Shown here: positions 18,395 to 30,969 of the stretch, piece after piece
Numbering within the stretch: the first letter of the stretch is position 1
How the letters are laid out: every line of letters begins with the position of its first letter
From: Paralichthys olivaceus
Taxonomy: Eukaryota > Chordata > Actinopteri > Pleuronectiformes > Paralichthyidae
Length of the DNA stretch: 64,000 nt
Assembly (NCBI RefSeq): GCF_024713975.1
Contig: NC_091094.1
Location: 16,959,001 to 17,023,000 of the forward strand
Reading direction: 5' to 3'
Translations under genes and position numbers: made by a program
Notes under the pieces: generated by a model
The model's database searches: none
The model's input: only the letters and a program-made list of their open reading frames with translations
Told to the model about the DNA's origin: nothing

Positions 18395-19801
18395 CTTTTG
18401 TTGCCCTGCTAATCTCACCAGAACAGCTGTGCTCAGTTGGGCCTCAATGTATCTGTCTTATGTAACATGTTAAAGGTTCCCTGACTTCTACACTCTTCAC
18501 ATAAACACAACAGTCAAATGAACCCAGCGGAGATGTGTGTTCTCTTGTTAGATGTTAACAAACTTAAAAGTCTTTTAAAAGTCTGTTTGTTGAAGATAAT
18601 GTTTATAATAACTAGAATAGCATCCAGCCAAGGCCGAACAGCTTAAATTCAATTCAAACAAGATGCACCAAAATTCACACACTCATAGAGATCAGTCCTC
18701 TGAAACTGCCAGTTATAAAAACAAATCAAGATCAATGTATTATTCCCTGGGTGAAATTGTGAAAAGAAAACAAGAACAACAACAAAAAAGAAAAAACATC
18801 TATGACCATACTTCCTTCAGTAGTGTTTGCAGAATCTTGCTAGAAAACCATCAAGAAGCAATCCAGCCAACCTAACCAAACAAACTAATCAACCAACCAA
18901 GAGACAGGGGTGAAAACATTACCTCCACGGAGGAGGTAATAATAATGTAACTAAATACAGTTTAAGCTTCTATGGTCACTGCACTTATTGCAGGAAAAGA
19001 CGGCATGTATGAGGTGGAAACTGTTTGTGAGGAGGATCAATGCAGCCAGAGAACCAAAACAGTCCCAACAGAGAATGTGGTGAGACAAACTACAACATAA
19101 CCTCACCAGGTCTTAACCGCTCTCTACTGGTCTGTCATCAGGCTTAATCCAGATTATTCCAGACTACGGACTGTACACTCATAGCTTTCTCTGCCTGTCT
19201 GGGTTATTTTAAGTGCACATACTCATACGCTTCACTGTGTATGACCAGGGGGAGCTTCAGCATGTGTGCTGCCAAAGCACGTATCTCTGAATAGACATCT
19301 TTCTGACTGGCAGAGAGGTGGCTTCTCTTTTAAATTACACACACAAGATTATTATTATTAGTTTGACAGATGTGGTTGCAAATCAGGCCCAAAAGTATCG
19401 GGAGCTGTCAACACCAGACATTTAATTTCCTCTGAATACTTCTCACAGCGTTGTTGTCATTGTGTGGACTACCTCAAATATTATCTATTACATATACCTT
19501 ACCATTTAACCACCTATACCATTAATGCTACAATGAAATGAATACAAAAATTAAACACCAAATTACACCCATATATGTGAATAAGTGAAACAGACAAACA
19601 TGCGCTGTTGTACAACAGGTTAGTTCAAGTTCATGTGCGGGCCCAAGAAACCACGAGGGCCCTTTATGATTGTCATTGCTGTAGACTAATGTAATTAGCC
19701 GCTTAGGGGCCCCGCTCAGCTCAGCCCCCAATCTGTTTTACCTATCATGTTGCAACACTCCCTCTTGTACAACCCACCCTTGTGGATTTAGTAGTAAAAA
19801 T
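18391..19801. other. No gene recognised
   Basis: Low-information AT-rich DNA with a short polypurine stretch near 18760-18800. No supported coding, RNA or mobile feature. Confidence 0.4.
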
Positions 19802-19802
19802 G

Positions 19803-19889
<87 letters not shown>

Positions 19890-19914
19890 CATCCATTCAT
19901 CCATCCATCCATCC

Positions 19915-19949
<35 letters not shown>

Positions 19950-20026
19950 CATCCATCTATTTATCTATCTATCCATCTATCTATCCATCCATCTATTTAT
20001 CTATCTATCCATCCATCCATCCATCC

Positions 20027-20104
<78 letters not shown>

Positions 20105-20117
20105 TTATCTATCTATA

Positions 20118-20173
<56 letters not shown>

Positions 20174-20270
20174 CATCCATCCATCCATCCATCCATCCAT
20201 CTATTCATCCATCCATCCATCTATCTATCTATCCATCCATCCATCTATTTATCTATCTATCCATTCATCC

Positions 20271-20339
<69 letters not shown>

Positions 20340-20350
20340 CCTATCTATCC
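19802..20350. repeat. Long (ATCT)n / (ATCC)n tetranucleotide array
   Basis: About 550 bases of tetranucleotide repeat, mostly 'atct' with blocks of 'atcc' and occasional 'attt' or 'attc' changes. The atcc blocks are clustered (19888-20028 and 20172-20270), which shows that the array has grown by copying of larger segments. It gives an open frame of repeated Ile-Tyr-Leu-Ser that is not a protein gene. Confidence 0.97.
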
Positions 20351-21325
20351 AGCATGTTGGTTGAAGTTGTAACTCTCAGCTGATGTTGATGAAACATTCA
20401 GTGACAAAGGTTAAAGAGGTGATAAGACTGTAGATGAAGACAGTGCCAGCAGAATCACTGCAGCCATAGAGGTCAGAAAAAACATTCAGCAACCAGCCTG
20501 ATATGGAAATGGGCTTTTAGGACAGAGCACATGTTCAAGTTTATAGTGTCATAAATTCTATCCCTGATCAACTAACAATTGATTCCCCCTGGGGGCTGTG
20601 GGTTGTTATCTGATCAATCTGTCGACCAGGGTTCAGGAGGGTTGCATAACCTGCTGTGACATCACAGTCTTTAAACATATGACATGTTGTACAGACCAGA
20701 GGTTTCACTTGCAACCAACAGTTTCAGTTCCTCTACAAAAACATCTGCTCGTGTTGAGTCCGAGCCATAGCTATTTTATATATAAAAGCAAATTGTCTAC
20801 CACACTGTAAATTTACTGTAATAGCTGTGCTTGTATGCAAACTCATTGAATACTATTTAAGTAAAGCAAACTTAAGATAATGAGTTGATGTATTTTAGGG
20901 GTACTCAAATAACGTGCACAGAAACTAATTAAGGAAAAGCTGCAGATACTACTGTGCCTATTGGAAAGCAAAAGAAGTTTGATTTAAATGAAGTGCAATA
21001 TAGAGTGAAATACAACTCAAGTTTTTTAACTACACCGCAGCAAGGATAGTAACTCTGCAGATAACCTCATGGTACAAAGTGCATTTCATTCACAACAGCA
21101 CCTTGAACATTAGAGACACAATGTGAAGAACAGAGGCACTAATGAGTTGCCCATAGTTTACAGTGTAATACATGTTTGTACCATTGCAATACAAATTTAA
21201 CTTTGATTCCTGGGATTTTATGGAACCTAAAATGTTGAGCTTACTCCACTTTCCCTTGAGTCTTAGTAAAGACTGAGATGGCACAAGCTCTGACCTGATG
21301 ATATGCTTCAATAGTAATTTTAATA
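20351..21325. other. No gene recognised
   Basis: No exon, RNA gene or transposon end could be supported here. Confidence 0.4.
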
Positions 21326-21327
21326 AT

Positions 21328-21555
21328 TGCATTCGGCTGTACCTCAGAGGGTAGAGTGGGCTGTCCACCAGCAAGAAGGTCGGTGGTTTGATCCCTGGCT
21401 GCAGTCATATGTGTTTTTGAAATTGCCCCTGATAGCAGTGCGGGCAGTGTATGAATGGTGCGATAGAAAAAGTGCTGCGTATAGAAGTGTATATATATTG
21501 CTGGGTGAATGCAAATTGTACTGCAAATAATAAAAGCGCTATATAAACACAGACA
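21328..21555 (+). mobile_element. tRNA-derived SINE-like element
   Basis: The 5' part contains a box A-like segment ('ctgtacctcagagggtagag', about 21338) and a box B-like segment ('ggtttgatccc', 21385-21395), in tRNA-like order and spacing. The body then matches a common fish retroposon layout ('gatagcagtgcgggcagtgtatgaatgg') and ends with 'aaaagcgctatataaacaca', a tail typical of fish SINEs and LINE-mobilised elements. The assignment of the tail is from memory of fish repeats. No flanking target duplication was established. Confidence 0.6.
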
Positions 21556-22557
21556 ATTTACTATTCATTTATTTATATGTTGGGATAAGTCATCACTTCT
21601 ATGATTAAATAATGATGTAAACATCTTAAAGTTCAAAGTGCAGACCTTGCCTCTCATCTTTGGGTATTTCTCTGTCCACTATGTGAACAATGGGTTAAAA
21701 TATTATTTATTTAATGTAAGCTCCTTCTTTCTTCCTCTTTTTGCTGTTATTTTAGTTTTTTTAACTTCACGTACACTTCTCTATTATTGTTGGAGGTGCA
21801 TGTGCAGATTTAAAAATGTCTCTTTGCTCTTACTGGTTAGTTTCTCTGAGAAGCCTCTTCTCTTTTGCAGCATGAGATGATATCCAGCAGAAGACAGGCC
21901 ACAGCCACTCAGCTGAAAAGACAACATGACAGACAGACAAGAAATTCCATGACCTTTGAACTGTGACGAACTCCTTACTTTCTTACACATAGCAAACACA
22001 CTCACTCACCAACACCTACATGTGTGCGGCCACGTATGCCTCGTGAACTGTGCACTCACGTGTTATCATCAGAGTAACATTAATACAGCAGCTCTTTCAT
22101 CATTACTCACACTTCCCTTTGTTGTATTGAGGTCAGTCAGGCTTTGATTGTGCGTTCAGGACATTTCAAAACCACCTCTTTGATCCAGTATCATTCAGTT
22201 CGATCACACTTGGAGTAAACCGGCGAGTGTTACACTGAGGATGAAGGTTTTCACAAGGGAGTTTTGTGAAATGAAGCAAACCTTTTGATCCACTGAAAAC
22301 AACATGATGATTTTTCATTTTACTTCACAACATGACATCTACCTAAATTAAGCTATCTCAGCTGTTGCTGGCAAAACAACAATTTAGTTCTATACCAAGT
22401 GTCATTTAATCAGGTTATGAGAATATTTTTATATGAGAAATGAGGCCAACCCACTGCTGTACTGGGTCAGAAGTGCTAAAAATACTGGTGCTGTTACCAT
22501 AGTTATGTGTCACTGTCAAAGAAAAGTCACCAAGAAGACTGTCCAACACCAGCAGAA

Positions 22558-22558
<1 letters not shown>
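21556..22558. other. No gene recognised
   Basis: No coding exon, RNA or mobile element could be supported in this interval. Confidence 0.4.

Positions 22559-22596
<38 letters not shown>
22559..22596. repeat. (CA)n microsatellite
   Basis: Nineteen uninterrupted CA dinucleotides. Confidence 0.97.
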
Positions 22597-22597
<1 letters not shown>

Positions 22598-23189
22598 TTA
22601 TACTATGGAGACTTGTTTGTCCCCAATTTAGTACAAATGTTCTCTTAGACTCACAGATTAACTGATTACATTTCAGAAGCAGAAGGTAAAGGTCATGGTG
22701 ACATCATATAACTGTAAACACCTTGAGGGACTGAAACAGCACAAGTTGGGACATACAACCACAGAGCGGTAATTCTTGATTTTCCCGTTTAAAATGATTA
22801 AAAACTTATGGAGCTGTTAGAGCTGTGTGGAGTGCATCCATTTGCTCAGCCCCTCCTCTCACATCTGGAGAACCATTCTTATTCAGTGATGTAAAGGTTG
22901 TCCATTTGTGTTCAGATCACCCAGGACAATGGTTATATCAGGTGTGTCCATGTCGGGTAGCATGCCAGGTATGAACAGGATGTAGTCGGACCAATGAGTC
23001 CCGTACGCTGATGTGTCTTGTTTCACTTAGACAATCGACCACTGTTAACTATACAGCCACTGTTTCAAACTATGAAAAAGTAGAAAGGTTAATTCAAAGC
23101 CTGCGTCTCCTCTTATTGTTTAATAAGAAGAGGCTTATTGTTTATTTACCTGCTCCACCCACATAAGCGGTTCTCTGCAGCTCCACCCT

Positions 23190-23425
23190 TCTCCACACTG
23201 TACTATTTGCACTGTCATTATTATTTTTATACTGTTACTGCACTGTCACACTTTAATATGTTTATCTTTTAGCTGGGTTTTTATATAAAGAAATAAACTA
23301 CTTATTTACTTCTTGATTATGTCTGATTTCTAAAATCTTTCGATCGCTGCTAGAACAAGAAGAGCTGCTAAAAGATGTTGAATGTTGGTGACAATGTTAA
23401 ACAATGACAATAAAGGATTCTGATT
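23190..23425 (+). mobile_element. Possible LINE 3' end
   Basis: The sequence 'ttactgcactgtcacacttt' followed some 170 bases later by 'gacaataaaggattctgatt' looks like the 3' untranslated end and tail of a fish LINE. No reverse transcriptase frame is attached, so this would be a severely 5'-truncated copy. Confidence 0.35.
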
Positions 23426-25039
23426 CTGAAGTGAAGCAGGTGCACCAAGTAAGTTAAGAGTGACGCAGCTTTCCAGGCATTTCCACACATCTAGTATTTC
23501 CATGGACCCTTTACTCTCCTCAGCTCTGATTGTTCTCCTGCACTGGGAAGCTGATTAGCCTGACCACAAAGCAACAACTTCCACTATAATGCAGAGTGCA
23601 CGTGACACATACTGGTCATCTGAGGTTGCTACTTAGGAGCGGGTGCATATGTAGGAGCTGTAATGCTTCCTGCTTAGCACCACAGCTTTAATGGAGGGTT
23701 TTCTTGTTTGAAGTGTGTAATCTGCGACCAATGCCGGCTGGTGCAGATCAGTCACCGATGTCGCCGCTGCACAGCAACTGGGCCAAAAACTTCAACTAAC
23801 CTGCTTAATATTGAACTCTGTAACAGTGATGACGCAGAGGAGGAGAGGTGTGCAGACTGTGTATTGATGCTGTCACAAACAAAGGAAATGTCCCAGTTTC
23901 CACTGGATGGGTTTTGTTTAAATTACGTAATCCACACACAGAAGAAATAAACAGCAGCAGGTCTTTGTGCGTTTATATACACATTGTGACCTAATGGATG
24001 GATGTTAGAGCAGCAAGGCATCAGGCATACACACACTACAAAATATAAAGAATAAAAAAATAAAAAAACATGACTGACATGAGACTCTGTCTACCTTATA
24101 CAGCATCATCACATTTCTTAATTTGGGTTTAACAGCTCTAAGCAGCTAAATGATCTGCACTGTAAACTATCTCACTGCAGAGAAAAACAAACATCTCCTC
24201 TAGGATGTGACAATGTTCCCACCCTTGTTATGCATATAGTGAACTTTATTCTTCCAGTTGAAGCTTGAAAACAGGTTAACCTGAAAAAGGAGACACGGTT
24301 CTACTGGACTAGGACATGTTAAATTAGGTTATTAAAACTTGAACCTTGGTTTGTCCTCAAAAGTTTAGACCACTGTTTCTATGGTTTTGAAGAAGTTTAA
24401 GGATGTTTCAACACACTATGATTCACTGTGTATTATTAACACAAATAACCCATGGAACATCTTTTTACTTCCGGAGACTATGGAAGTAGTTGATTTTCTG
24501 TTTTTATTTTTAAACAGAAGCCCAATCACGTTTTATCACTCAGTTGAAGTTATTTGTTGCTCTTTGTAAGGTAATGATCAATATAACCTTGTCCGTTGTT
24601 TCTTTTCCTGTCTTCTATAGGTATTTTGTGTATGTAAAAGGTCAAAGTTGTGCAGGTTAAAAAGGCCAAAATCCAGCAAAGGAAGCTCCTAGAAGCACAT
24701 GGAATGTCGCCCCATTTCCATCATCAGAATGACATTTGACATCATGGTCTGGCACCCCTCCCCCAACAAAGCTAGCTAAAGCGAGAGTGGAGTTCATCAT
24801 TCGCAACTAATGGCAGTTGACCAAACACAAAGTGGGCCAGCTGGCCAATCATGGTTTGGTTGTTACCAGCATGTCTCCTTTCAGTATTACCTATAAATTA
24901 AATTTAATGAAATTGTTGCATTTTTGTTTTATCACCACTATGCAGATGCATTCCGAGATCTGCTGTTAGCATCTAACACAAACGTTAATGAACACACAAA
25001 AGAACATAAGACTTTGTTTTTTAAACACAAATCAATGCC
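23426..25039. other. No gene recognised
   Basis: AT-rich sequence leading into the probable 3' untranslated region of ip6k2. No exon or transposon could be supported. Confidence 0.4.
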
Positions 25040-26140
25040 TTTATTAACCAAGACACTATTAACACACTGGTATACAAGAGAGGTATCGACTCTTGCAATA
25101 AACAAAATAAATCAAAGTTGGTATCAGAACATTTAGAGTGGTAATATGGAATGTACTTTTTCCACTTTTTTATTTTTAAACAATCCTTTCAAATAAATAG
25201 TCTCTGTATAGTCTTTACAGCTAGTGTTTCTAACAATATATTCTCTTTGCTTAGTCAAAGTTTTGGGAATGAGTAGGAAAGAATGAGACAAAAATACAAA
25301 TAAAAAGACAGTGACAAAACAAGGAAAATATCCCCTTTTCAAAATGTCTGTAGGCAAAAAAGCACAGGGGAGAAGAACTGCTGAAAAAAGGCAAATCCCT
25401 TCTTCTAGACCTAAATCATCTTGTTCTTCCACCGAAATGATTCGTAATGCCGAATCCAGGTGCCTGGTGGACACACAACCCATGTTTGTTGAGAGGGTCT
25501 CAAGAGACACCAATATAAACACAAAATGTCCTTATCAGAAGCTTAACTCGTCAACTGCTACAAGACCGCTGACCTAGCCAGCCACGGTCAGCTTGTACGT
25601 CATCTTCACCGCCAATAATGTGCTGTGCTGTAGAGTACTGGCAGTCCAAACTTCATCTAAAAAGTTATGTAATAACACAGGTAAAGCACCACGTCAGGCT
25701 CCTAGGGAACTACACTCGAGCTTCAGTTATCTCTGCCTCGCTCCGTCTCTCTCAGAGAGAACTTAACAATAAAGAATCGTGTCTGTACCAGAGGGGGGAG
25801 GAGAGACCTAGAATGCTACAGGAGTCCTGGTGTTTGATGGGAGACCTTCGCCTCGTACAACACTTTTGCTGCCATGTATAGCAGAAGAAAGGAGCAGTCC
25901 CAGAATGAGAAAAGTGCAAGAAAGGCACAGGCAGCCCTGTCCTCTGGCAGTTAAGGGAGAGTGCACAACGGCCACACCGGCTCTCCCCACACCCTGAGGT
26001 GTCTGATGTTCACCCCGAGCAGAGGAGGGTCAGAACCCCATTTGGGCATAAGGACGATGCGCCTTGAAGAAGCAGGGCTGCAGCTCACTGAGCTTTTTCC
26101 CCAGGCTTGAAATTCAGATCATGTTGGCTCCAGTGCAGCT
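25040..26140 (-). other. Probable ip6k2 3' untranslated region
   Basis: This interval follows the ip6k2 stop codon directly. On the coding strand AATAAA motifs occur at 25174-25169 and 25045-25040 (tttatt on the plus strand). Which, if either, is used is not known. Open frames here have no family resemblance. Confidence 0.35.
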
Positions 26141-29100
26141 TCAATCAGTACTGTGATCCTCTAGCTGGGAGATGATGGTAATCAGGTTCTGCAGGCCGAA
26201 GATGAAACCACTGTCCTGGCCTTCATGCACCACACTGTCTTCGCCATAGTGCCGACAAGTGGTGTGAGCAAAGTCAATCATGCGCACGTCCACCACAGGG
26301 CTGCTGGCCTCTCCTGTGCTATGGGAGGAACGACTACTACCACTGTTGCTGCTCCCTGCAGCCACACTGGCACTGCCACCTGCTGAAGAACAAGGGAAAT
26401 CAAAGGCCCCCTCCTCTTCTTCCTCCTCCTCCTCATCTTCTTCCTCCTCATCTTCATCTGATGGTTCGTCTTCATCACCTTCTTCACCACCACGGTGTCT
26501 AGGTCTGGTGGGAGTCCTGGGAGGGTCTCCATCATAGATGATGAGCAAGGAGCTGGAGTAGAAGCGGTATGATTCGCAGGCCTCCAGGGCAGCCTGCATT
26601 TCCCGAAGTCTGCGCAGCACGGGGGACAACAGCTCTCGGCGCAAGCGGCGCCCATTGTGGAAGAACTGGTACAGGGCCTCCTTGAAGCCTGCCAGGGTTA
26701 GCTTACGACCGTGGTACTTATTCATGAACATCAGCTGGCCTGAGTCTGACTGGTACACCTGCAAGAGTAACACAGACACATAAGCGTTACAGCTCCATAT
26801 TTAGAGAGAACTCCAGACTAGAGAAGCTGAGCTGCATATCTACCATACCTGCATGCCACAGAGTCGCACTCCAATAGAGGCTGATGTGCTCTGTTGACAC
26901 TTGCGGATCTGATTGGCTTTCTTCTCTTCTGATGCATCATCCCCATGCTGGCGAGTTCCCATCTTCAAGTCTAAGACACATGGTACTGTGTAGCGCCATG
27001 TTAGATTCTCCAAAAGGATAAACTCTTTGAAAGGGGGTCAAGGATTAAACAACAACAAAAGAGACACCAGTCATGCATTTGTAATAAAGCAATCATTGGG
27101 TACACCACTGTACACTGAGACACTGGCTAACTGCTGTTCACTAATGAAAGGATACTGTATTGGTTACGGTGCTTTGCATTCTCCTTCATCCTCTGTAAGT
27201 GCTGCTGGTGGCATTTGAGGCTCCAGGGGTTGTGTTTGATCTGTGGGACCACATTGCCTTTGTCCAGGCTGAAGTAAAGAACCTCCGCCTGTTGCTGCTG
27301 CTGCACCACCACCTCATCACGATTATAACTGTAAAAGGTGAAAAAATATCAGCTTTAGTATTACAGAACTTATTCATGATTCATCGTGTTATCTGTGAAT
27401 GCATGATGGAGCTAAGGCAAGCATCTTCACCTCATGATCTTGTCTTCTTTACGGCTGTTTCGAGCTCTGTCTTTGCTGTAGTTGTCATTCTCCAGAAGCA
27501 AAGTGGACTGCTTCTTCTTGCTCCACTTTAGCATCTTGCTCTTGGGCTCGCAGTCTGCTGAGGGGTCTTTGTTTTCCAGGTCCCCTGATTCGCTGTGGAG
27601 GGGGTAGGCGATGAGGCACAGGTTCCCTTCCTCATCTTCCTCGAAACTGACTGAAACTACACCTGAGAGAGGAGAAGAAGGAAGGTGGTCATTAGTACAG
27701 TACTCGTTTTCCTCAATAAAATACTGGTACATGTGTTCAAATATTTGTATTTACATATTTAAAACACATTTCCTGAACGATTTGACAGCAGCTGACATGA
27801 TCATCCGCCCACAAACACACACACAGGATGTGGATGTAATAGGAAGAGATGGAGGAAGAAAGCAGCCATCAGAGCACAAAACCACGTTTGTATGACTCGA
27901 GAGTCAGAAAACAAGAGACACAAAATATCACACAAGGCTGAAATGTGTCAAACTGAGAAGGACATTTATTAATCAACTGCCAAACATCCTCCTAAAAACA
28001 TACAAAAAATTGAATACAGAGTTTAATGATGACATAGTAAAATGTGATACAGTTTCTCTTTACAGAAACATACATGGAGCAGCAGCAGAACAAGCTACAG
28101 TGAAGAATCAATTACCATAGTACAGTTGATGAATATGTCATGATTCAGTCCATTACCAACCAAATGAAAAAAAGTTGTGGTGTGGAAGAAAACACATCTG
28201 AAGTCCACCTTCATACTCAATATCAGAAACACAGATGAGGTGGAGATGAGGCTAACAGATGCTCCTAGAATCGTCATGATGAATCAAGTAACAGAGTGTT
28301 CCTCTAGCTAATGCTAATTTATGACATGTTCCACAAACAGGCACCAGAGTAAAGCCCCCCATGATGACCCTAGTAAAAGTCCCTAAAAGGGCCTGTGAAT
28401 GGCAGGGTGGGGGAGGTGTTGCTCAGGGAATAAAATGTCACAGCTGAAGCAGCTGATAGAGATCAAACCACAGACAAGAAGACGGGATGTGGTCGACACA
28501 GATCAACGGAAAATGTGGCAGAGATAAAAACACAAAACATCCAAACTCATACATGTTCCACTGTGTATCCAGCAACAGAGGTAGTAGTAGTGGTCAGATT
28601 TGTAATAAGAACAACCTGACAACAAGAACCAGTGTTTAAGAGAGGGATTGTGGTGTGTTGAATGTAAAATGGCAGACCTGAGGACCCAGCACTGACATTC
28701 CTTCCGCTGCAGGCAGAGGCCTCTCTGACGTCATTAGCACTGACATCACCATCCTGCAAGAATCCCCGCCTCTAAAGCATGTCCTGATGAACTGTGGTGT
28801 CCGTTCAGGAGCTGCACCGTCATGACATAACATGTGTGGGAACTTGTGAGCCACTCTGACTTTATTAAATAGAGTGGCTCGTAAACGTGAGATGAAGCCA
28901 GAGTGCAATTCAGTGAGATTTTCACAGTCCAATAGCAAATTGAATTGACATTGATGTCGTCTAATTCTGCTTTCAGGTCTGTACATTGGAACCAAAAATC
29001 CAATCATGATTTACACTTCATGTAGATAAACGGATGTAGCACATCTTAAAGGTCCACTACCTAACTTGTCTTCCATCACTTGATCTACACATACACTTTC

Positions 29101-30302
29101 AGGAATGGTCCCCATATTTATTGCTTTTAGTGTCACAGTATAAATTTCAACTGAATTACAGGCCTTCAGAAATTCTTAATAACAAATTATCTCTGAAAAA
29201 AGTTGATTAAATGACCAAATTCTCTAAAAAGAGCAAGTATGGCCTATTCTCTTATAATGGTGTGATATGCAAGGTTCTAGAGGTCCCCTTCCATTTCCTC
29301 CCCATATCCCAATCCCAGATCTTTTAATAGGCATAGCATTAGTGATATACGATGCATGTCCCTCCGTCATATGGCTGCCCACAGACAGTTGCATCAGCAT
29401 GCACGGGTGTCATTGTATGTGAAACTGTAGACCTGGATGTATCAAGGGTGTCGTGGTATTCAGCTTCAAGTGGAACATCATGTCTGCGAGTGTAGATACA
29501 AATTGCATGTTTGCGTCCATGTTTCTGTCCTGCACCTGACACCAGGGACTGGAAGTTTCCTCAACGTGGCTTGTGCCGTTCTGCATACTCCCCCAGTGAT
29601 GTGGCCCATTTATTTTGAATCCCCGTGGAACTCTATCTCAACCTGAAACCATAGCCTAGTTAAAAGCCAGGCACTTGGAACTGACCTCTGGCTTAATGAT
29701 CCTGCTGGCAGAGAGTCACACAGGCCGACCCTGGGGACGGGAAGGAGACTGTGGCTGTGATGTTCTGCCAATTCTCACAAGTCACAATGTGGGGCCAGTA
29801 AAACAGGGATTAAAGCATCTATTAATAGTTGTTGTGTGCAGCGTATTCGTTGAGCAAATGCAAGAACCAGTCACCACCCAATATTATCTCCTGCACGATC
29901 TCAGTTAATGCATTTTTGACAAGAGACAAGAGGGCACCATGCATGTAAATCTGTGAGCACAATGATTAGGAAGAAGAGAGACAGGATTACTGCTGGGTAT
30001 CAAAACAACATCACGCATGCTCCGCTGTGGCAGATGAAGTGTTGGTTCCTGCAGATTTAGAAGGGGGGGGGGGGGGGGGGGTCCTTACCTTTATACAGTG
30101 GGGTGAACTTCCTCATCTCTGCGGGTAGGCTCTTGTAGAACTGATGCTCCCGGGGGATGAGGGGCTTGCAGATAGTTTGCTCCCCGAACCGCAGCACGCA
30201 GGAGTGGCCCCCTACCTGGTGCACGAAGGGCTCAAGCATTACCCCTTTCCCGGGATACGGAGTCCCGTCCGCCTGCATGAGGGCTTCCAGAGCGGGACTC
30301 AT
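26141..30302 (-). CDS. ip6k2: Inositol hexakisphosphate kinase 2, complete, five coding exons
   Basis: IP6K enzymes add a pyrophosphate to InsP6, making 5-InsP7, in nucleus and cytosol. Coding exons on the minus strand are 30089-30302, 27431-27662, 27156-27328, 26849-27024 and 26141-26758; all junctions are GT-AG and in frame, giving 470 aa (human IP6K2 has 426). Paralogue 2 is chosen because the N-terminus (MSPALEAL..., [40 protein letters not shown]) and the block [11 protein letters not shown] match human IP6K2, not IP6K1 or 3. Kinase signatures are the P-x3-D-x-K-x-G motif at residues 221-229 (PCVLDLKMG), SSLL at about 334-337, and IDFAH at 426-430. The start is the first in-frame ATG; the frame is open further upstream without an ATG. 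The extra length is mostly an acidic run at about 356-383 followed by a Ser/Gly-rich stretch, where the human protein also has a shorter acidic loop. Intron 1 is 27663-30088. Confidence 0.95.
27663..30062. other. ip6k2 intron 1, nothing further recognised
   Basis: This 2.4-kb intron separates the first two coding exons of ip6k2. No nested gene, RNA or complete transposon was recognised. The phrase 'ttaaaggtccactacctaac' at 29046 resembles the end of the TTAA MITE family, but the similarity stops after about ten bases. Confidence 0.5.
30063..30081. repeat. Homopolymer run of 19 G beside the ip6k2 exon 1 donor
   Basis: Nineteen consecutive G on the plus strand (C on the ip6k2 strand) start six bases inside intron 1, right after the donor GTAAGGA. 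The exact length should be treated with caution because homopolymers are easily miscalled. Confidence 0.9.
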
Positions 30303-30790
30303 CCTCACTCCGCATCGGACAGCTGAGCTGGGGGGACCCACGTCGCACGGGAGGAGGCGAGAAGCTCGGCCGTTCGTATGGCTCCCTATCCTCGGACGCT
30401 TCTTCTGCTGTGCCGCACGGGGGCGCTGCCGGCTGGTCGCCTGCTGAAGGTGAAAAACAAAGGGCTGAACAGGAAGGACGGAGCCAGGGAACAAATCCGT
30501 AATTCCCCCGTTTTTCCTCGTCGGAGGACAAATGCAAACAGCCCCTCGCGTGGTGAGATGTGCTCCGTGTGTGTACGTGTGATAGAAGGAGCTATAAAAA
30601 GCTGCTTAACACGGCTCCAGACGGCGCGAGGCTCCGCGCTCCTCACGCGGCTCTTACCAAAACTGACGTCCGCCTCCGACCCGCAGCGAGAAAAACAGCG
30701 TCCACGGCTCCGCCCCATCCGCGAAACCGGCCAATCAGAGCGCCGCGGCTGTCGCTGGGAGGAACACCGCGGACAGGATGAAGCGGATCC
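30120..30790. promoter_or_regulatory. CpG-rich 5' region of ip6k2 (probable promoter)
   Basis: This is by far the most GC- and CpG-rich part of the window, covering the first coding exon and the upstream leader of ip6k2. It contains a CCAAT motif at about 30730 ('ggccaatcagagcg') and many CG dinucleotides, as expected for a housekeeping promoter. A plus-strand TATAAAAA-like string at about 30593 points the other way from ip6k2 and is not taken as evidence of a divergent gene. Confidence 0.6.
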
Positions 30791-30969
30791 AGCAAACAAA
30801 GAGGAAGAGGAGAAACTGGGGGGGGAGGGTAACACAGGAAAAACACCAGACACACAAAAACACAACACAAACCATCGCTCCTTCACTGAACACACAACTC
30901 TCATCTGAGGAGCAGGAGGCTGCAGTCTCATGATCTTGCGACATCAGATTTCCTTGGAGGCCGATCATT

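Noticed and set aside
18164-18418. Thr-His repeat frame on the minus strand
   Set aside because: It is the translation of the (GT)n microsatellite; the same applies to the frames over the CA tracts at 22559 and 37753.
19782-20372. A 196-codon open frame rich in Ile, Tyr, Leu and Ser
   Set aside because: It is the translation of the tetranucleotide array.
26280-26655. Open frames overlapping the last ip6k2 exon, including a poly-Ser frame on the plus strand
   Set aside because: They are shadows of the acidic Glu-coding repeat and of the real reading frame, which has clear kinase motifs.
29046-29070. Sequence resembling the TTAA MITE end
   Set aside because: Similarity is limited to about ten bases and no partner end was found.
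30378-30931. Long open frames on both strands upstream of ip6k2 (up to 181 codons)
   Set aside because: GC-rich CpG-island DNA has few stop codons. The frames overlap each other on opposite strands and have no domain or homology that I recognise.
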